This document shows, piece after piece, positions 32,493 through 41,218 of a stretch of DNA of 64,000 bases. This DNA is from Arenicellales bacterium. GTDB taxonomy: Bacteria; Pseudomonadota; Gammaproteobacteria; Arenicellales; JAHEKD01. The stretch is taken from contig JANQSD010000001.1 of NCBI GenBank assembly GCA_028284225.1, forward strand, positions 276,609 through 340,608, written 5' to 3'. The translations under genes were made by a program, and so were the position numbers. A model generated the notes under the pieces. The model did not search any database, was not told the origin of the DNA, and saw nothing but the letters and a program-made list of their open reading frames with translations. Within the stretch, counting starts at the first letter, position 1; the number at the start of each line of letters is the position of its first letter.

Positions 32493-32512
32493 ATTCCCGC
32501 GTAGGCGGGAAT
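32493..32512. repeat. Short inverted repeat, REP-like
   Basis: ATTCCCGC-GTAG-GCGGGAAT is a perfect 8-bp-arm inverted repeat of the ATTCCCGC...GCGGGAAT class scattered between genes in many proteobacteria. It lies between the adaptor and pump genes. Confidence 0.7.
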
Positions 32513-32564
32513 CCAGTTTATTCTGTGGTCTCTGTCAGATGGAAATGAGCCAATTTAAAGAGAT

Positions 32565-32581
32565 CCCGGAACAAGTCCGGG
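32565..32581. repeat. Second short inverted repeat
   Basis: CCCGGA-ACAAG-TCCGGG is a 6-bp-arm hairpin ending four bases before the pump gene start. It often accompanies the ATTCCCGC type in intergenic repeats. It could hold a stem that limits ribosome access to the pump start. Confidence 0.55.
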
Positions 32582-32585
32582 ACAA

Positions 32586-35500
32586 ATGATGTTCACTGAC
32601 TACTTTATCAAACGCCCGGTTTTCTCATTTGTTATCAGCGCGATAATTATCCTGCTGGGCGTACAGGCGTTTTTCAATACTCAGGTTAGGCAATACCCTG
32701 AACTCGAAACATCTGTTATCACTGTAACAACAGCTTATCCCGGTGCCAGCTCTGAATTGATCCAGGGCTTTATTACTACACCGATTCAACAAGTTGTATC
32801 TAGCACTCAGGGTGTAGACTTTGTTCGCTCCAGCAGTTCGAACAGTATATCTACAGTCGAAGTTCACATGAAATTGGGTTATGACGCTGATGTGGCGTTG
32901 ACAGAAGTCAGCACAAAAGTTTCATCTATACGTGGTGAATTGCCAGTCGAGTCGGAGGATCCGGTTATCGCCAAAACCGCTGCTGAAGGTTTTGCGCTGG
33001 CCTATTACAGCTTTTATAGCGACACCTTATCTGATGTTGAAATCACGGATTACTTGCTGCGGACCGTTCAGCCGGCTTTATCAACCGTAAGAGGTGTTGC
33101 CGAGGCACAAATACTGGGCGGTAAAACCTATTCAATGCGGATCTGGATGGACCCGGTACGGATGGCTGCTCTCAGAGTGTCCGGTGCTGATATCATCACC
33201 GCGATTTCTGCGGAAAATTATCAATCTGCTGCCGGGCAAACCAAAGGGCAGTTTGTTCAAACCAATGTCAATGCCGTCACTGATACTGGCGATCCTGAGG
33301 TTTTTAAACGTTTTGTCATTCGTGAAGAAGGTACTAATACGGTTCGATTAGGTGATGTGGCCGATATTGAACTGGGTGCGGAAAATTATGATTCGCTGGT
33401 GATGTTTGACGGAGTGCCGTCAATTTATATTGGTATTCTCGGCACTACAGACGGTAATCCATTGACCACAATTCAACTGGTTAATGAAGAAATTAAAAAG
33501 CTGGAAAAATCTTTTCCACCTGGTTTGAAAACAGCAGTTGCCTACGACTCAACCCGCTTTATTCAGTCTTCAATTAATGAAGTGATCACTACATTGGTTC
33601 AGGCAGCTTTGATTGTGATTGCGGTCATCTTTTTATTTCTTGGTTCGTTTCGTTCGACCATTGTCCCGGCGATCACTATTCCACTTTCAATAGTCGGTGT
33701 GCTGTTCTACATGCAAGTGATGGGTTACTCAATTAATTTGTTAACCTTATTGGCAATGGTTATGGCAATCGGCCTGTTAGTTGACGATGCGATTCTGGTG
33801 GTTGAAAACATATATCGGCACATCGGTGATGGTGAAAAGCCTTATCAGGCTGCATTGGCCGGAGCACGCGAGATCGCCAAACCTGTTGTGGCCACAACGA
33901 TAGTACTGGCAGTTGTTTATGCACCGATTGGATTGCTTGGCGGTTTAACCGGTGTACTGTTTAAAGAATTTGCCTTTACACTAGTGGGGACAATTATAAT
34001 TTCCACTATCATTGCCTTGACATTGTCACCTATGCTGTGTTCCAAGGTATTAAAACCCACAGTGGCTAATAACCGCTATGCACAGTGGGTAACTGCATTG
34101 TTTGATAAGTTACAGGCTGCTTATGAACGAACGCTTGCGGGTTCGTTGAAAACTCGCTCAGTCACTATTGTTTTTAGTTTTCTGGTGTTGGTTATGCTGG
34201 TTGCGATGATCCAGTTCGTACAAAATGAATTGGCCCCGGAAGAGGACCAGGGAGTTATTTTTACGTTTTCGCAGGCCCCTGACCACACCAATCTTGATTA
34301 TCTGAATAAATATACCCAGCCCTATATTGATATCTATCGTCAATACGAAGACGCTTACCAATCCTCATTCTTGGCCAACGGTTTTGCCGGTCCGACCGTT
34401 TCATTTGCCGGTATGTTATTGAAACCATGGGCCGAACGCGAATTGACGGCGCAAGAACTGGTGCCGCTATTGCAACAACAGTTTGATCAACAACCCGGTT
34501 TACAGACTTTCGCTTTTAATCCGCCATCGTTACCGGGCGCCAGCGGTAATACTCCGATTGAATTCATTATTAAAACTCAGGAGAGTTACGACAAGTTGTA
34601 CGGTGTTGTGCAACAGATATTATCCAAGGCCAGGGAAAGCGGTAAGTTTTATTTTATAAAAAGCGATTTTAATTTCAGCAAACCCGAAATTAAAATTAAT
34701 ATTGACCGTGAGCGTGCGGAAGCCATGGGCGTTTCCATGCGTGATATAGGTCAAAGTTTGGGTGCAATTTTGGCTGAAGGTTACGTCAGCCGATTTAATC
34801 TGGCTGGCCGCAGTTACAAAATTATTCCACAGGCCAGGCAGGAAGACCGGCAAAACGCCGAAATATTAAGTCAATATTATGTTTATTCAGATCAAGGTGA
34901 CCAAATCGAGCTCTCTACGCTGGTTGATATTGAATACACCTCTGTGCCGCCGGAATTAGTCCAATTTCAACAACTTAATGCCGCGAAAATCGATGCTGTA
35001 CCGGGTCTTCCCATGGGAGAGGCATTGCAACTGCTCAGGGATATTACCGATGAGATAGCACCGGCTGGTTTTTCCTATGACTATCAAGGGCAATCACGCC
35101 AATTTGTGCAGGAGGGTTCGAGTTTATTTGTTACTTTCGGTTTTGCTTTGATTATTGTATTTCTGGTATTGGCAGCCCAGTACGAGAGTTTCAGGGATCC
35201 GTTCGTGATTTTAACTACCGTGCCGTTGGCAATGTTCGGTGCGTTGATACCTATGTTCCTGTGGCAAGTCACCATGAATATATATAGCCAGGTGGGATTG
35301 ATTACCTTGATTGGCTTGATCAGCAAGCACGGAATTTTGATTGTAGAGTTTGCTAACCAGATTCAGCTGAATGAAAAACTGGATAAGGCCAGTGCTGTGA
35401 TCAAGGCATCCTCAATACGCCTGCGCCCAATTTTGATGACTTCATTTTCAACAATTATCGGTATTATGCCGTTAGTGATTGCCAGCGGTGCAGGGGCAGC

Positions 35501-35654
35501 AAGCCGTCAAGCCATCGGCATTACTATTGTTGCTGGTTTCTCTATTGGGACCTTATTTACGCTGTTCGTTGTGCCGGTGATGTACACTTATTTCGCCAAA
35601 GATAAGCGTGAGTTGACGGATCAGGCCCTAAAGTTAAATCCTGCCAATACTTGA
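32586..35654 (+). CDS. RND-family efflux transporter, inner-membrane pump
   Basis: A 1022-residue pump of the hydrophobe/amphiphile efflux class (AcrB/MexF-like). Twelve membrane segments in two halves, with helix 1 near residue 10-28, and the proton-relay pattern in helix 4 (AIGLLVDDAILVVENIYRH, two Asp). The large periplasmic loops follow helices 1 and 7. The second-half signature LIGLISKHGILIVEFANQ is visible. Start taken at ATG 32586, with ATG 32589 also possible. It partners the adaptor 189 bases upstream. Confidence 0.93.
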   Translation: MMFTDYFIKRPVFSFVISAIIILLGVQAFFNTQVRQYPELETSVITVTTAYPGASSELIQGFITTPIQQVVSSTQGVDFVRSSSSNSISTVEVHMKLGYDADVALTEVSTKVSSIRGELPVESEDPVIAKTAAEGFALAYYSFYSDTLSDVEITDYLLRTVQPALSTVRGVAEAQILGGKTYSMRIWMDPVRMAALRVSGADIITAISAENYQSAAGQTKGQFVQTNVNAVTDTGDPEVFKRFVIREEGTNTVRLGDVADIELGAENYDSLVMFDGVPSIYIGILGTTDGNPLTTIQLVNEEIKKLEKSFPPGLKTAVAYDSTRFIQSSINEVITTLVQAALIVIAVIFLFLGSFRSTIVPAITIPLSIVGVLFYMQVMGYSINLLTLLAMVMAIGLLVDDAILVVENIYRHIGDGEKPYQAALAGAREIAKPVVATTIVLAVVYAPIGLLGGLTGVLFKEFAFTLVGTIIISTIIALTLSPMLCSKVLKPTVANNRYAQWVTALFDKLQAAYERTLAGSLKTRSVTIVFSFLVLVMLVAMIQFVQNELAPEEDQGVIFTFSQAPDHTNLDYLNKYTQPYIDIYRQYEDAYQSSFLANGFAGPTVSFAGMLLKPWAERELTAQELVPLLQQQFDQQPGLQTFAFNPPSLPGASGNTPIEFIIKTQESYDKLYGVVQQILSKARESGKFYFIKSDFNFSKPEIKINIDRERAEAMGVSMRDIGQSLGAILAEGYVSRFNLAGRSYKIIPQARQEDRQNAEILSQYYVYSDQGDQIELSTLVDIEYTSVPPELVQFQQLNAAKIDAVPGLPMGEALQLLRDITDEIAPAGFSYDYQGQSRQFVQEGSSLFVTFGFALIIVFLVLAAQYESFRDPFVILTTVPLAMFGALIPMFLWQVTMNIYSQVGLITLIGLISKHGILIVEFANQIQLNEKLDKASAVIKASSIRLRPILMTSFSTIIGIMPLVIASGAGAASRQAIGITIVAGFSIGTLFTLFVVPVMYTYFAKDKRELTDQALKLNPANT

Positions 35655-35707
35655 AATACAGTTAGTCGGTCACTATCTTAAAAGTTAAATCTATATAGGT
35701 AACAGCA

Positions 35708-35887
35708 ATGGACTTCATTCGTAAATATACAATTACCTGCGCTGCACTAGCGTTATGGCTGATTACAGGAATTATTTTTGATGCCAGTGAATTGTTGTTT
35801 GGACTGGCAGTGGGTGCGTTTTTGTTTGAGCAAAATCTGGCGCCGATGATTTCAGATCAAATTAAAAAGTTGATCAAACTGGATTAA
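35708..35887 (+). CDS. 59-residue membrane-associated hypothetical protein
   Basis: A short frame, MDFIRKYTITCAALAL at its start, with one or two hydrophobic segments (about residues 8-24 and 28-44) and a basic C-terminus (DQIKKLIKLD). An AGG lies six to nine bases before the ATG. It ends four bases inside the convergent MFS gene stop. Protein-like composition and a clean frame after the RND gene suggest a real gene, but no family is recognised. Confidence 0.5.
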   Translation: MDFIRKYTITCAALALWLITGIIFDASELLFGLAVGAFLFEQNLAPMISDQIKKLIKLD

Positions 35888-37062
35888 CGGGTTGTTAACT
35901 TATTAGCAACTAAATACAGACCCAGTCCGGCCATCGCTAACAGAAACGATACTTTTATCACTAAATCATAACCGCCCTGATTCCAGATGAGGGCACCTAA
36001 ATATGGGGCAATGGCTGAGCCGGTTAAAAACAGTAGCGCTAGAACACCGGATTTAGCCCCAAAATTCTGTTCACCTAATAAGTCCCGGGTGATAACCGGT
36101 CGAATGACACTGACCATGCCATAGCCTGCACCGAACATGATTACAAAGCACACTAATAATGTCGGTGTCGTTCCAGCCAGGAATAAAAATATAATCGAAA
36201 TACCGGTCACGATAAAACAGGCGATAGTGACACCATGATTAGAGCTATGCCTCTCCAAGGCCATCATCGCCAGCCGACCCATAACTTGCATTGGGCCAAT
36301 AAATGATGCGGCAACAACGGCTATTTCGGCCTGAATTCCCCGATCATGTAACAACGGCAGCAAATGGTGAATAGTAATACCATGCAAAATAGCAACCGTA
36401 GCAAATCCGACTGCCAGTAACCAGAAGCTAGGCCGGCTCAAGAATCGATAACGATCCGGGTTATTAATCGACGCATCTAAATGATGTTTGTTAGAAATGG
36501 ATTGCTCTAACAATTGTGCGCCTCTTAATGTTAACGGTGCAGCAATAAAAATTATGACCAGGGCAAAAAATTTTACAGCCGTACTCCAGTTGCTACTCTC
36601 GGCCAGGGCGTGTGCAGTAGGAAAACTTACCGTGCCTGCAAACCCGGCTATCAGAGTCACAATAATAATACCTCGTTTGGCCCGTTCGCCTCTTGCTCGA
36701 GTAATCATGGCAAAACAGGGCTCATATAAGCACCCTGCCATAGTGATGCCTATTGCTGCCCAGATAAAATAAAACCATTGCAGATCTGAAACCAAAGACA
36801 AAAAGTACAGACATATACCACCCACAACGGCACAGCTGAACATCAGTTCTGCACCTTTGCCTTTGTCAATAATACGTCCCGTCAGTGGAGAGAAAAGCGC
36901 AGATATCAAAATTGCCAGGGTGATAGCACCGGTAATCTGTGGTTTAGTCCAGCCAAAGGCCTGTTCCCATTGCACAAACAAAGCCGGAAAAATATAAAAT
37001 AATCCTGCCCACTGCAAAGTCTGACCCACCGCCAGAAAAATAATAGCCCGATCCCAAAACAT
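35884..37062 (-). CDS. MFS transporter, function unknown
   Basis: A 392-residue protein with about 12 hydrophobic helices and MFS-type loops (LTGRIIDKGKGAELMF between helices 2 and 3). It resembles the oxalate/formate antiporter-like and monocarboxylate group by overall pattern only. It is transcribed opposite to its neighbours. Substrate is not deduced. Confidence 0.75.
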   Translation of the reverse strand: MFWDRAIIFLAVGQTLQWAGLFYIFPALFVQWEQAFGWTKPQITGAITLAILISALFSPLTGRIIDKGKGAELMFSCAVVGGICLYFLSLVSDLQWFYFIWAAIGITMAGCLYEPCFAMITRARGERAKRGIIIVTLIAGFAGTVSFPTAHALAESSNWSTAVKFFALVIIFIAAPLTLRGAQLLEQSISNKHHLDASINNPDRYRFLSRPSFWLLAVGFATVAILHGITIHHLLPLLHDRGIQAEIAVVAASFIGPMQVMGRLAMMALERHSSNHGVTIACFIVTGISIIFLFLAGTTPTLLVCFVIMFGAGYGMVSVIRPVITRDLLGEQNFGAKSGVLALLFLTGSAIAPYLGALIWNQGGYDLVIKVSFLLAMAGLGLYLVANKLTTR

Positions 37063-37572
37063 TGCCCAAGTGTATGTCTATGAGATGATGCCTGCAATAA
37101 AAGCCGGATTCCGAATTGTCCAAAACTACTCTAAGGCTACCCCAAAAAGAATTTAGACCTTATCATTAATAGTGATGCAGTCCTATCGACGATGTTTCAT
37201 GCGATTAGTAAATTAACACAATACAAATTTTTCCACTGGATTTTTATGCTAATAACATAATTGTTATTGTGTTGATTTTTACGAATGATAACCTGGGGAG
37301 AAATCAAATTTTCTCTTTAAGTCATATCCTCTCGAATCATATCTGAAAAGGTAGAATCGATAATTGACATTATCCAATCACTATAGTCTTGTGCTATATT
37401 TATACATAAATAATCATAAGCTTTTATAAATTATTATTCAGTTTAGAAGCAATATCAGAGACCTGTCTTACATACCATTTTCACGTTAATGTTTTATTAA
37501 TCTCTCGTTTAAATCACTTTCATGACACATCACTCACCTTGGTGTTATTGTCTTGTTCAATAAGATAAACCA
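37063..37572. other. Intergenic region with nested inverted repeats upstream of the surface cluster
   Basis: No gene is seen. AACACAATA (37215-37223) is complementary to TATTGTGTT (37265-37273), and inside lies AATAACA-TAAT-TGTTATT (37251-37268). These nested palindromes could be binding sites for a regulator of the operon that starts at 37573, or of the MFS gene on the other side. I find no JUMPstart/ops element. Confidence 0.4.
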
Positions 37573-38397
37573 ATGAGTGAGAGAAAAATGAAACACAACA
37601 ATAGCGGTTCCCATACGCCTGTTCGAGATGCCGTCATTCTTGCAGCTGGGCGAGGTAGCAGGCTCAAGGAATATACAGATGATGGCCCCAAATGTTTGGT
37701 GGAAATAGATGGTCAATCATTGCTCGAAAACCAAATTGAGATGTTGAAAGCATCGGGGATTGAGCGCTTGTGTGTAGTCGCCGGGTACCAAGCTCAGGCG
37801 GTTGAGAATGCCGTTGGTTCGGTTGCAGATATCATCTACAACGATAAGTGGGCAAGTACTAACAGCCTGTACTCGCTATGGCTATGTCATAAGTGGATTC
37901 AGGACCAGGTGATGATATTAAATTGTGATGTATTAGTTCATCCCGAGGCTATTCGTCGGCTGACGCTTCAATCAGGTAATGCATTTCTCTATGATTCGAA
38001 GTCGGGTGACGACGACGAAGAGATGAAGGTTGAATTGAAGAACGGTTGCCTTCAGGCTATGAGTAAGTCTTTGCCGGCTGAACGTGTGAGCGGAGAAAAC
38101 GTCGGAATTTTGCTGTTCGATACCAATACGGTGCGTTTTTTATTTCAGGAAGCTGAAGCTGCCTTGAGGCTGATTGGGCCCAATCACTGGCAAGCGGCTG
38201 CTGTTGAACGTGTCAGCGAGTTTTTAACCCTTTGTGGTGTTGATATCTGCGATTTACCCTGGATTGAGATTGATTTTCCTCCAGATCTGGAAAAGGCACG
38301 GCGAGAAACCTGGCCGGCGATTCAAGCCTTGAGTATTTTTAAGGGCCAACCTCGGCATTCTATCAATCAAGTTGAGATGCAGCGTGTCTCAGGATAA
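37573..38397 (+). CDS. LicC-like sugar/choline-phosphate nucleotidyltransferase
   Basis: A 274-residue nucleotidyltransferase. The signature LAAGRGSRLKEYTDDGPKCL (about residues 23-42) is the G-x-G-x-R...K motif that binds NTP, and NCDVLVHPE supplies the metal Asp. The arrangement is that of LicC (CTP:phosphocholine cytidylyltransferase) and related small enzymes. Tail residues past 250 are not conserved. ATG 37573 or ATG 37588 may start it. It opens an operon with two kinase-fold proteins and two glycerophosphotransferase-like proteins, which suggests it makes a CDP-activated head group or CDP-glycerol-like donor. The nucleotide and substrate are inferred. Confidence 0.8.
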   Translation: MSERKMKHNNSGSHTPVRDAVILAAGRGSRLKEYTDDGPKCLVEIDGQSLLENQIEMLKASGIERLCVVAGYQAQAVENAVGSVADIIYNDKWASTNSLYSLWLCHKWIQDQVMILNCDVLVHPEAIRRLTLQSGNAFLYDSKSGDDDEEMKVELKNGCLQAMSKSLPAERVSGENVGILLFDTNTVRFLFQEAEAALRLIGPNHWQAAAVERVSEFLTLCGVDICDLPWIEIDFPPDLEKARRETWPAIQALSIFKGQPRHSINQVEMQRVSG

Positions 38398-38406
38398 CGA
38401 ATAATC

Positions 38407-39786
38407 ATGAGCTATAAAGAAGATCCAATTTTTGACATTCTGCAAAAGCTCCATCACGGTGATGAGTTGCAGTATTTCCTTGCGACCACATGGGAAGCCT
38501 GGGGCGAAGAGACACCCAGGTTTATCCAAACAACGCCCATTATAATCGAGTACCAACCCTTTGAAAGCGCCTGGGTATTAATCGAGGCAGCAGTGGGTTT
38601 ATCAAGTGGCATAGTAGATCTTGATATGATCGTGCAAGTATTTACATCGCCGGAATCTGCCGAACAAATTGCTAATGCCAGTCGGCTTCATCCTGTTACA
38701 TTGTGTGGTGGTCCGCCGATGTTTACTCATCCTCAGTGGGGGCTTGTGGGCTGGACCTTGCCAAATTGCCCCGATCAACAAAAGATTCGACAATTGCTGC
38801 AACCGAATGCGCTCTCACGTTTGATGGAAGGCGAGAGTGGCCTTTCTCTCACCGCAGAACAATTTCATGAGCCCACACTACATCGCTATGTTCCATTTAA
38901 AGGAACAGTGATAAGTTGGCAACCCATCGATGATGGGGTGCCATTATTTGCCAGGATCGGTGATGACGAGACGTCCATGGCAGCTTATTCGAACCTGGCG
39001 AAGATTCATGCGGCAACCCAGCGTTGTCAACCCGAGTTTCAAACGCCAGTTCCAATTCATTACTGTAAGGGTCTGCATGCATCTATCTTTACAGGTATAC
39101 CGGGTATCGCGCTGAGTCAAATTATGCGCGATGGTCCGATTAGTGCTTTTTTTGAAGCTGGCCGTGCGTTGGCAAGTCTGCATCGGTCACCTGTCGCAGC
39201 CTTGAGCTTAAGAACTATCGAACAGGAAATCGCAGAGTTAATGTACCACATGAATTGTCTGCGCTATGCACTGCCCGAATTTACCCCACGTCTGGCAGCA
39301 GTGATTAATCGGTTATCAGAAACCGGGATTACGGTGACTAAGGATACGGCTGTGCCAATTCATGGTAACCCAAGTTGTGACGAGATACTCTATGATGATG
39401 GCAGGGTTGGTAGCATCAATTGGGAGTCGCTTGCGCTTGGCGACCCGTTGCACGATATTGGCAGGCTGGCTGCTGATATTATTTATCTTGCGAGCAGGAA
39501 AAAGATTAGAAAAGCACGAGCGCTCGATTGTCTGGAAGCTTTGGCATATGGCTATCGCGAAGTCTCGGGTGAACCGCTTGATAGCGAGTTACTAGCCTGG
39601 CATCTAACCAGTTCGTTGCTCGTTCAGGCTAAGTTTCAGTGTTTGCGTCAGCTGCGAAAAGATTGGGAGCATCACATCCATTTTATTATCGAAGAAGCGG
39701 AGCGAACACTGGAGAAAAAAAGTATCTATGTCAATGCTATGGCAAGTCAACACGAATCCACATTAACAGTGAGTCTAGCATCATGA
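38407..39786 (+). CDS. APH-fold protein, probable pseudokinase A
   Basis: A 459-residue protein. The C-terminal 300 residues have the aminoglycoside/choline phosphotransferase fold: AGRALASLHR, a Brenner-like segment H319-G-N-P-S-C-D-E326-ILYD, then S-I-N338-W-E and GDPLHDIGRLAADIIY. In active APH enzymes these read H-G-D-x4-N and h-D-W. Here the catalytic Asp is Asn321, the Mg-binding Asn is Glu326 and the second Mg-binding Asp is Asn338. The N-terminal 130 residues form a separate domain shared with the paralogue at 39899. This looks like a binding or scaffold protein rather than a kinase. Confidence 0.7.
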   Translation: MSYKEDPIFDILQKLHHGDELQYFLATTWEAWGEETPRFIQTTPIIIEYQPFESAWVLIEAAVGLSSGIVDLDMIVQVFTSPESAEQIANASRLHPVTLCGGPPMFTHPQWGLVGWTLPNCPDQQKIRQLLQPNALSRLMEGESGLSLTAEQFHEPTLHRYVPFKGTVISWQPIDDGVPLFARIGDDETSMAAYSNLAKIHAATQRCQPEFQTPVPIHYCKGLHASIFTGIPGIALSQIMRDGPISAFFEAGRALASLHRSPVAALSLRTIEQEIAELMYHMNCLRYALPEFTPRLAAVINRLSETGITVTKDTAVPIHGNPSCDEILYDDGRVGSINWESLALGDPLHDIGRLAADIIYLASRKKIRKARALDCLEALAYGYREVSGEPLDSELLAWHLTSSLLVQAKFQCLRQLRKDWEHHIHFIIEEAERTLEKKSIYVNAMASQHESTLTVSLAS

Positions 39787-39902
39787 AACAAATCTTCTTT
39801 TTACATACCACTGAGGCGGATCATACACTGGCATCTATCATGGTGCGGCAGCTAGCTTTGTTCTGTCCGATAGAATTAGTGCTAACAGGAGCATACCAAT
39901 GA
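39783..39902 (+). CDS. 39-residue ORF, translationally coupled at both ends
   Basis: A short frame, MKQIFFLHTTEADHTLASIM at its start, that begins at ATG 39783 inside the ATGA of pseudokinase A and ends with a TGA inside the ATGA of pseudokinase B (39899). Exact ATGA overlaps at both sides are rare by chance and argue that ribosomes traverse it. The sequence looks folded rather than random. Function unknown; it could be a linker remnant of an ancestral fusion or a small subunit. Confidence 0.6.
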   Translation: MKQIFFLHTTEADHTLASIMVRQLALFCPIELVLTGAYQ

Positions 39903-41218
39903 GTTATCAGGATGATTCAGCCTATCAGGTACTCCAACAGCTACGAAGTGAAGATGCTGGTGCAATAATTGCCGATGCCTGGCAACGCTGGGCAGGTTTA
40001 AGGCCGGAAAAAGTTTACACCAAATCGATGTGGACGACTTATCGTCCACATCGCAAGGCGCGAGTAGTGTTGAATGTAGTGATCACAGCGGTCGGCGGGC
40101 AGCAATTCGAGATGGATATGCTTTTCTGCGCGTTCTCTGATGATGCCAGTTTTAAGGCGCAGTTGCTAGATTGTGCTGTTCAGACACCTGCTGACGTATT
40201 TCCCCCTATGCAGATATCTGAATGGCGAACCTTGGGCTGGGTACTGCCCTACGTGCCTAAGCCCAAGGATTTACCGCAGCTTATGGATTCGCACTTCATC
40301 GCATCGCTAGTGCCTGAATCAAGTTGTAATCAAGTCGAATCTCTTGAGCTGGTTCGTTATGTCCCTATGCGCCGAGGATTGGTACGATTTAAAATTAACG
40401 ATAAGGAATACTATGCCAAGACCTTCGCTCGTCATCAGCATTATTTGAACAGTTCAAGAGCTTTAGGTGTTGTCGCCGGTATCCAGATTCGGGTGCCGCA
40501 ATTGGTTGCCTTAGCGCCTGAAAAAAATACTCTGGTTATGAATAGTCTCAGCGGTGTTGTGCTGAGTCAGTATTTGGTCAAAGGGCCCCTAGAGCCACTT
40601 ATTGAGGCTGGTCGCGCTTTGGCCTCAATTCATCATTTGGATCTGGGGTCTGCCAAAACACGTTTACCTGAAGTGGAACTCGCGGACATCGAACAGTTAC
40701 TGGTCGACGAACTTGCACCGGCTAAGCCCGATTTAGCTCAACGCTGTACAGGCTTGGTTAACAAACTGCATCAAGAGCTTAAAGACATTGACGAAATTCA
40801 TCCGGTGCTTATTCACGGTAAACTCTTTGGTGATCAAATTCTCTACGATTCGACTGCCATTTGTCCGATCGCCATTGTAGACTGGGATGACCTGACAAAG
40901 GGTGATCCACACTTTGATCTTGGACGACTGATTGCTCATTTACTGTTTGATGCTGCACTCAGACCAGACAGTGATCCGGGTATACGCATCAAAGCGTTAC
41001 TCGATGGTTATCAATATGGCGGCGGTGTACTCAGTTTCATGCGATTGAAGTGGTATGTAGCAGCTTCGCTGTTGTTGCGTGGTAAGATTTCCTTGCTACG
41101 TTGCCTGGCTCCCGACTGGGAAGCCAGACTGGAGCGGATCATCGTTCAGGCTGAAAACGTCCTCGAAGATGGAATAGCTATTCCCGAGACGCCTCTGGCC
41201 AAGGTTGTTGCATCATGA
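39899..41218 (+). CDS. APH-fold protein, probable pseudokinase B
   Basis: A 439-residue paralogue of the protein at 38407. The APH segment reads H306-G-K-L-F-G-D-Q313-ILYD, then I-V-D328-W-D-D and GDPHFDLGRLIAHLLFD. The catalytic Asp is replaced by Lys308 and the Mg-binding Asn by Gln313, while Asp328 of the second metal motif is kept. With the other copy, one has lost all three residues and this one has lost two. It overlaps the 39-residue ORF and the next gene by four bases each. A regulatory or carrier role is more likely than phosphotransfer. Confidence 0.7.
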   Translation: MSYQDDSAYQVLQQLRSEDAGAIIADAWQRWAGLRPEKVYTKSMWTTYRPHRKARVVLNVVITAVGGQQFEMDMLFCAFSDDASFKAQLLDCAVQTPADVFPPMQISEWRTLGWVLPYVPKPKDLPQLMDSHFIASLVPESSCNQVESLELVRYVPMRRGLVRFKINDKEYYAKTFARHQHYLNSSRALGVVAGIQIRVPQLVALAPEKNTLVMNSLSGVVLSQYLVKGPLEPLIEAGRALASIHHLDLGSAKTRLPEVELADIEQLLVDELAPAKPDLAQRCTGLVNKLHQELKDIDEIHPVLIHGKLFGDQILYDSTAICPIAIVDWDDLTKGDPHFDLGRLIAHLLFDAALRPDSDPGIRIKALLDGYQYGGGVLSFMRLKWYVAASLLLRGKISLLRCLAPDWEARLERIIVQAENVLEDGIAIPETPLAKVVAS

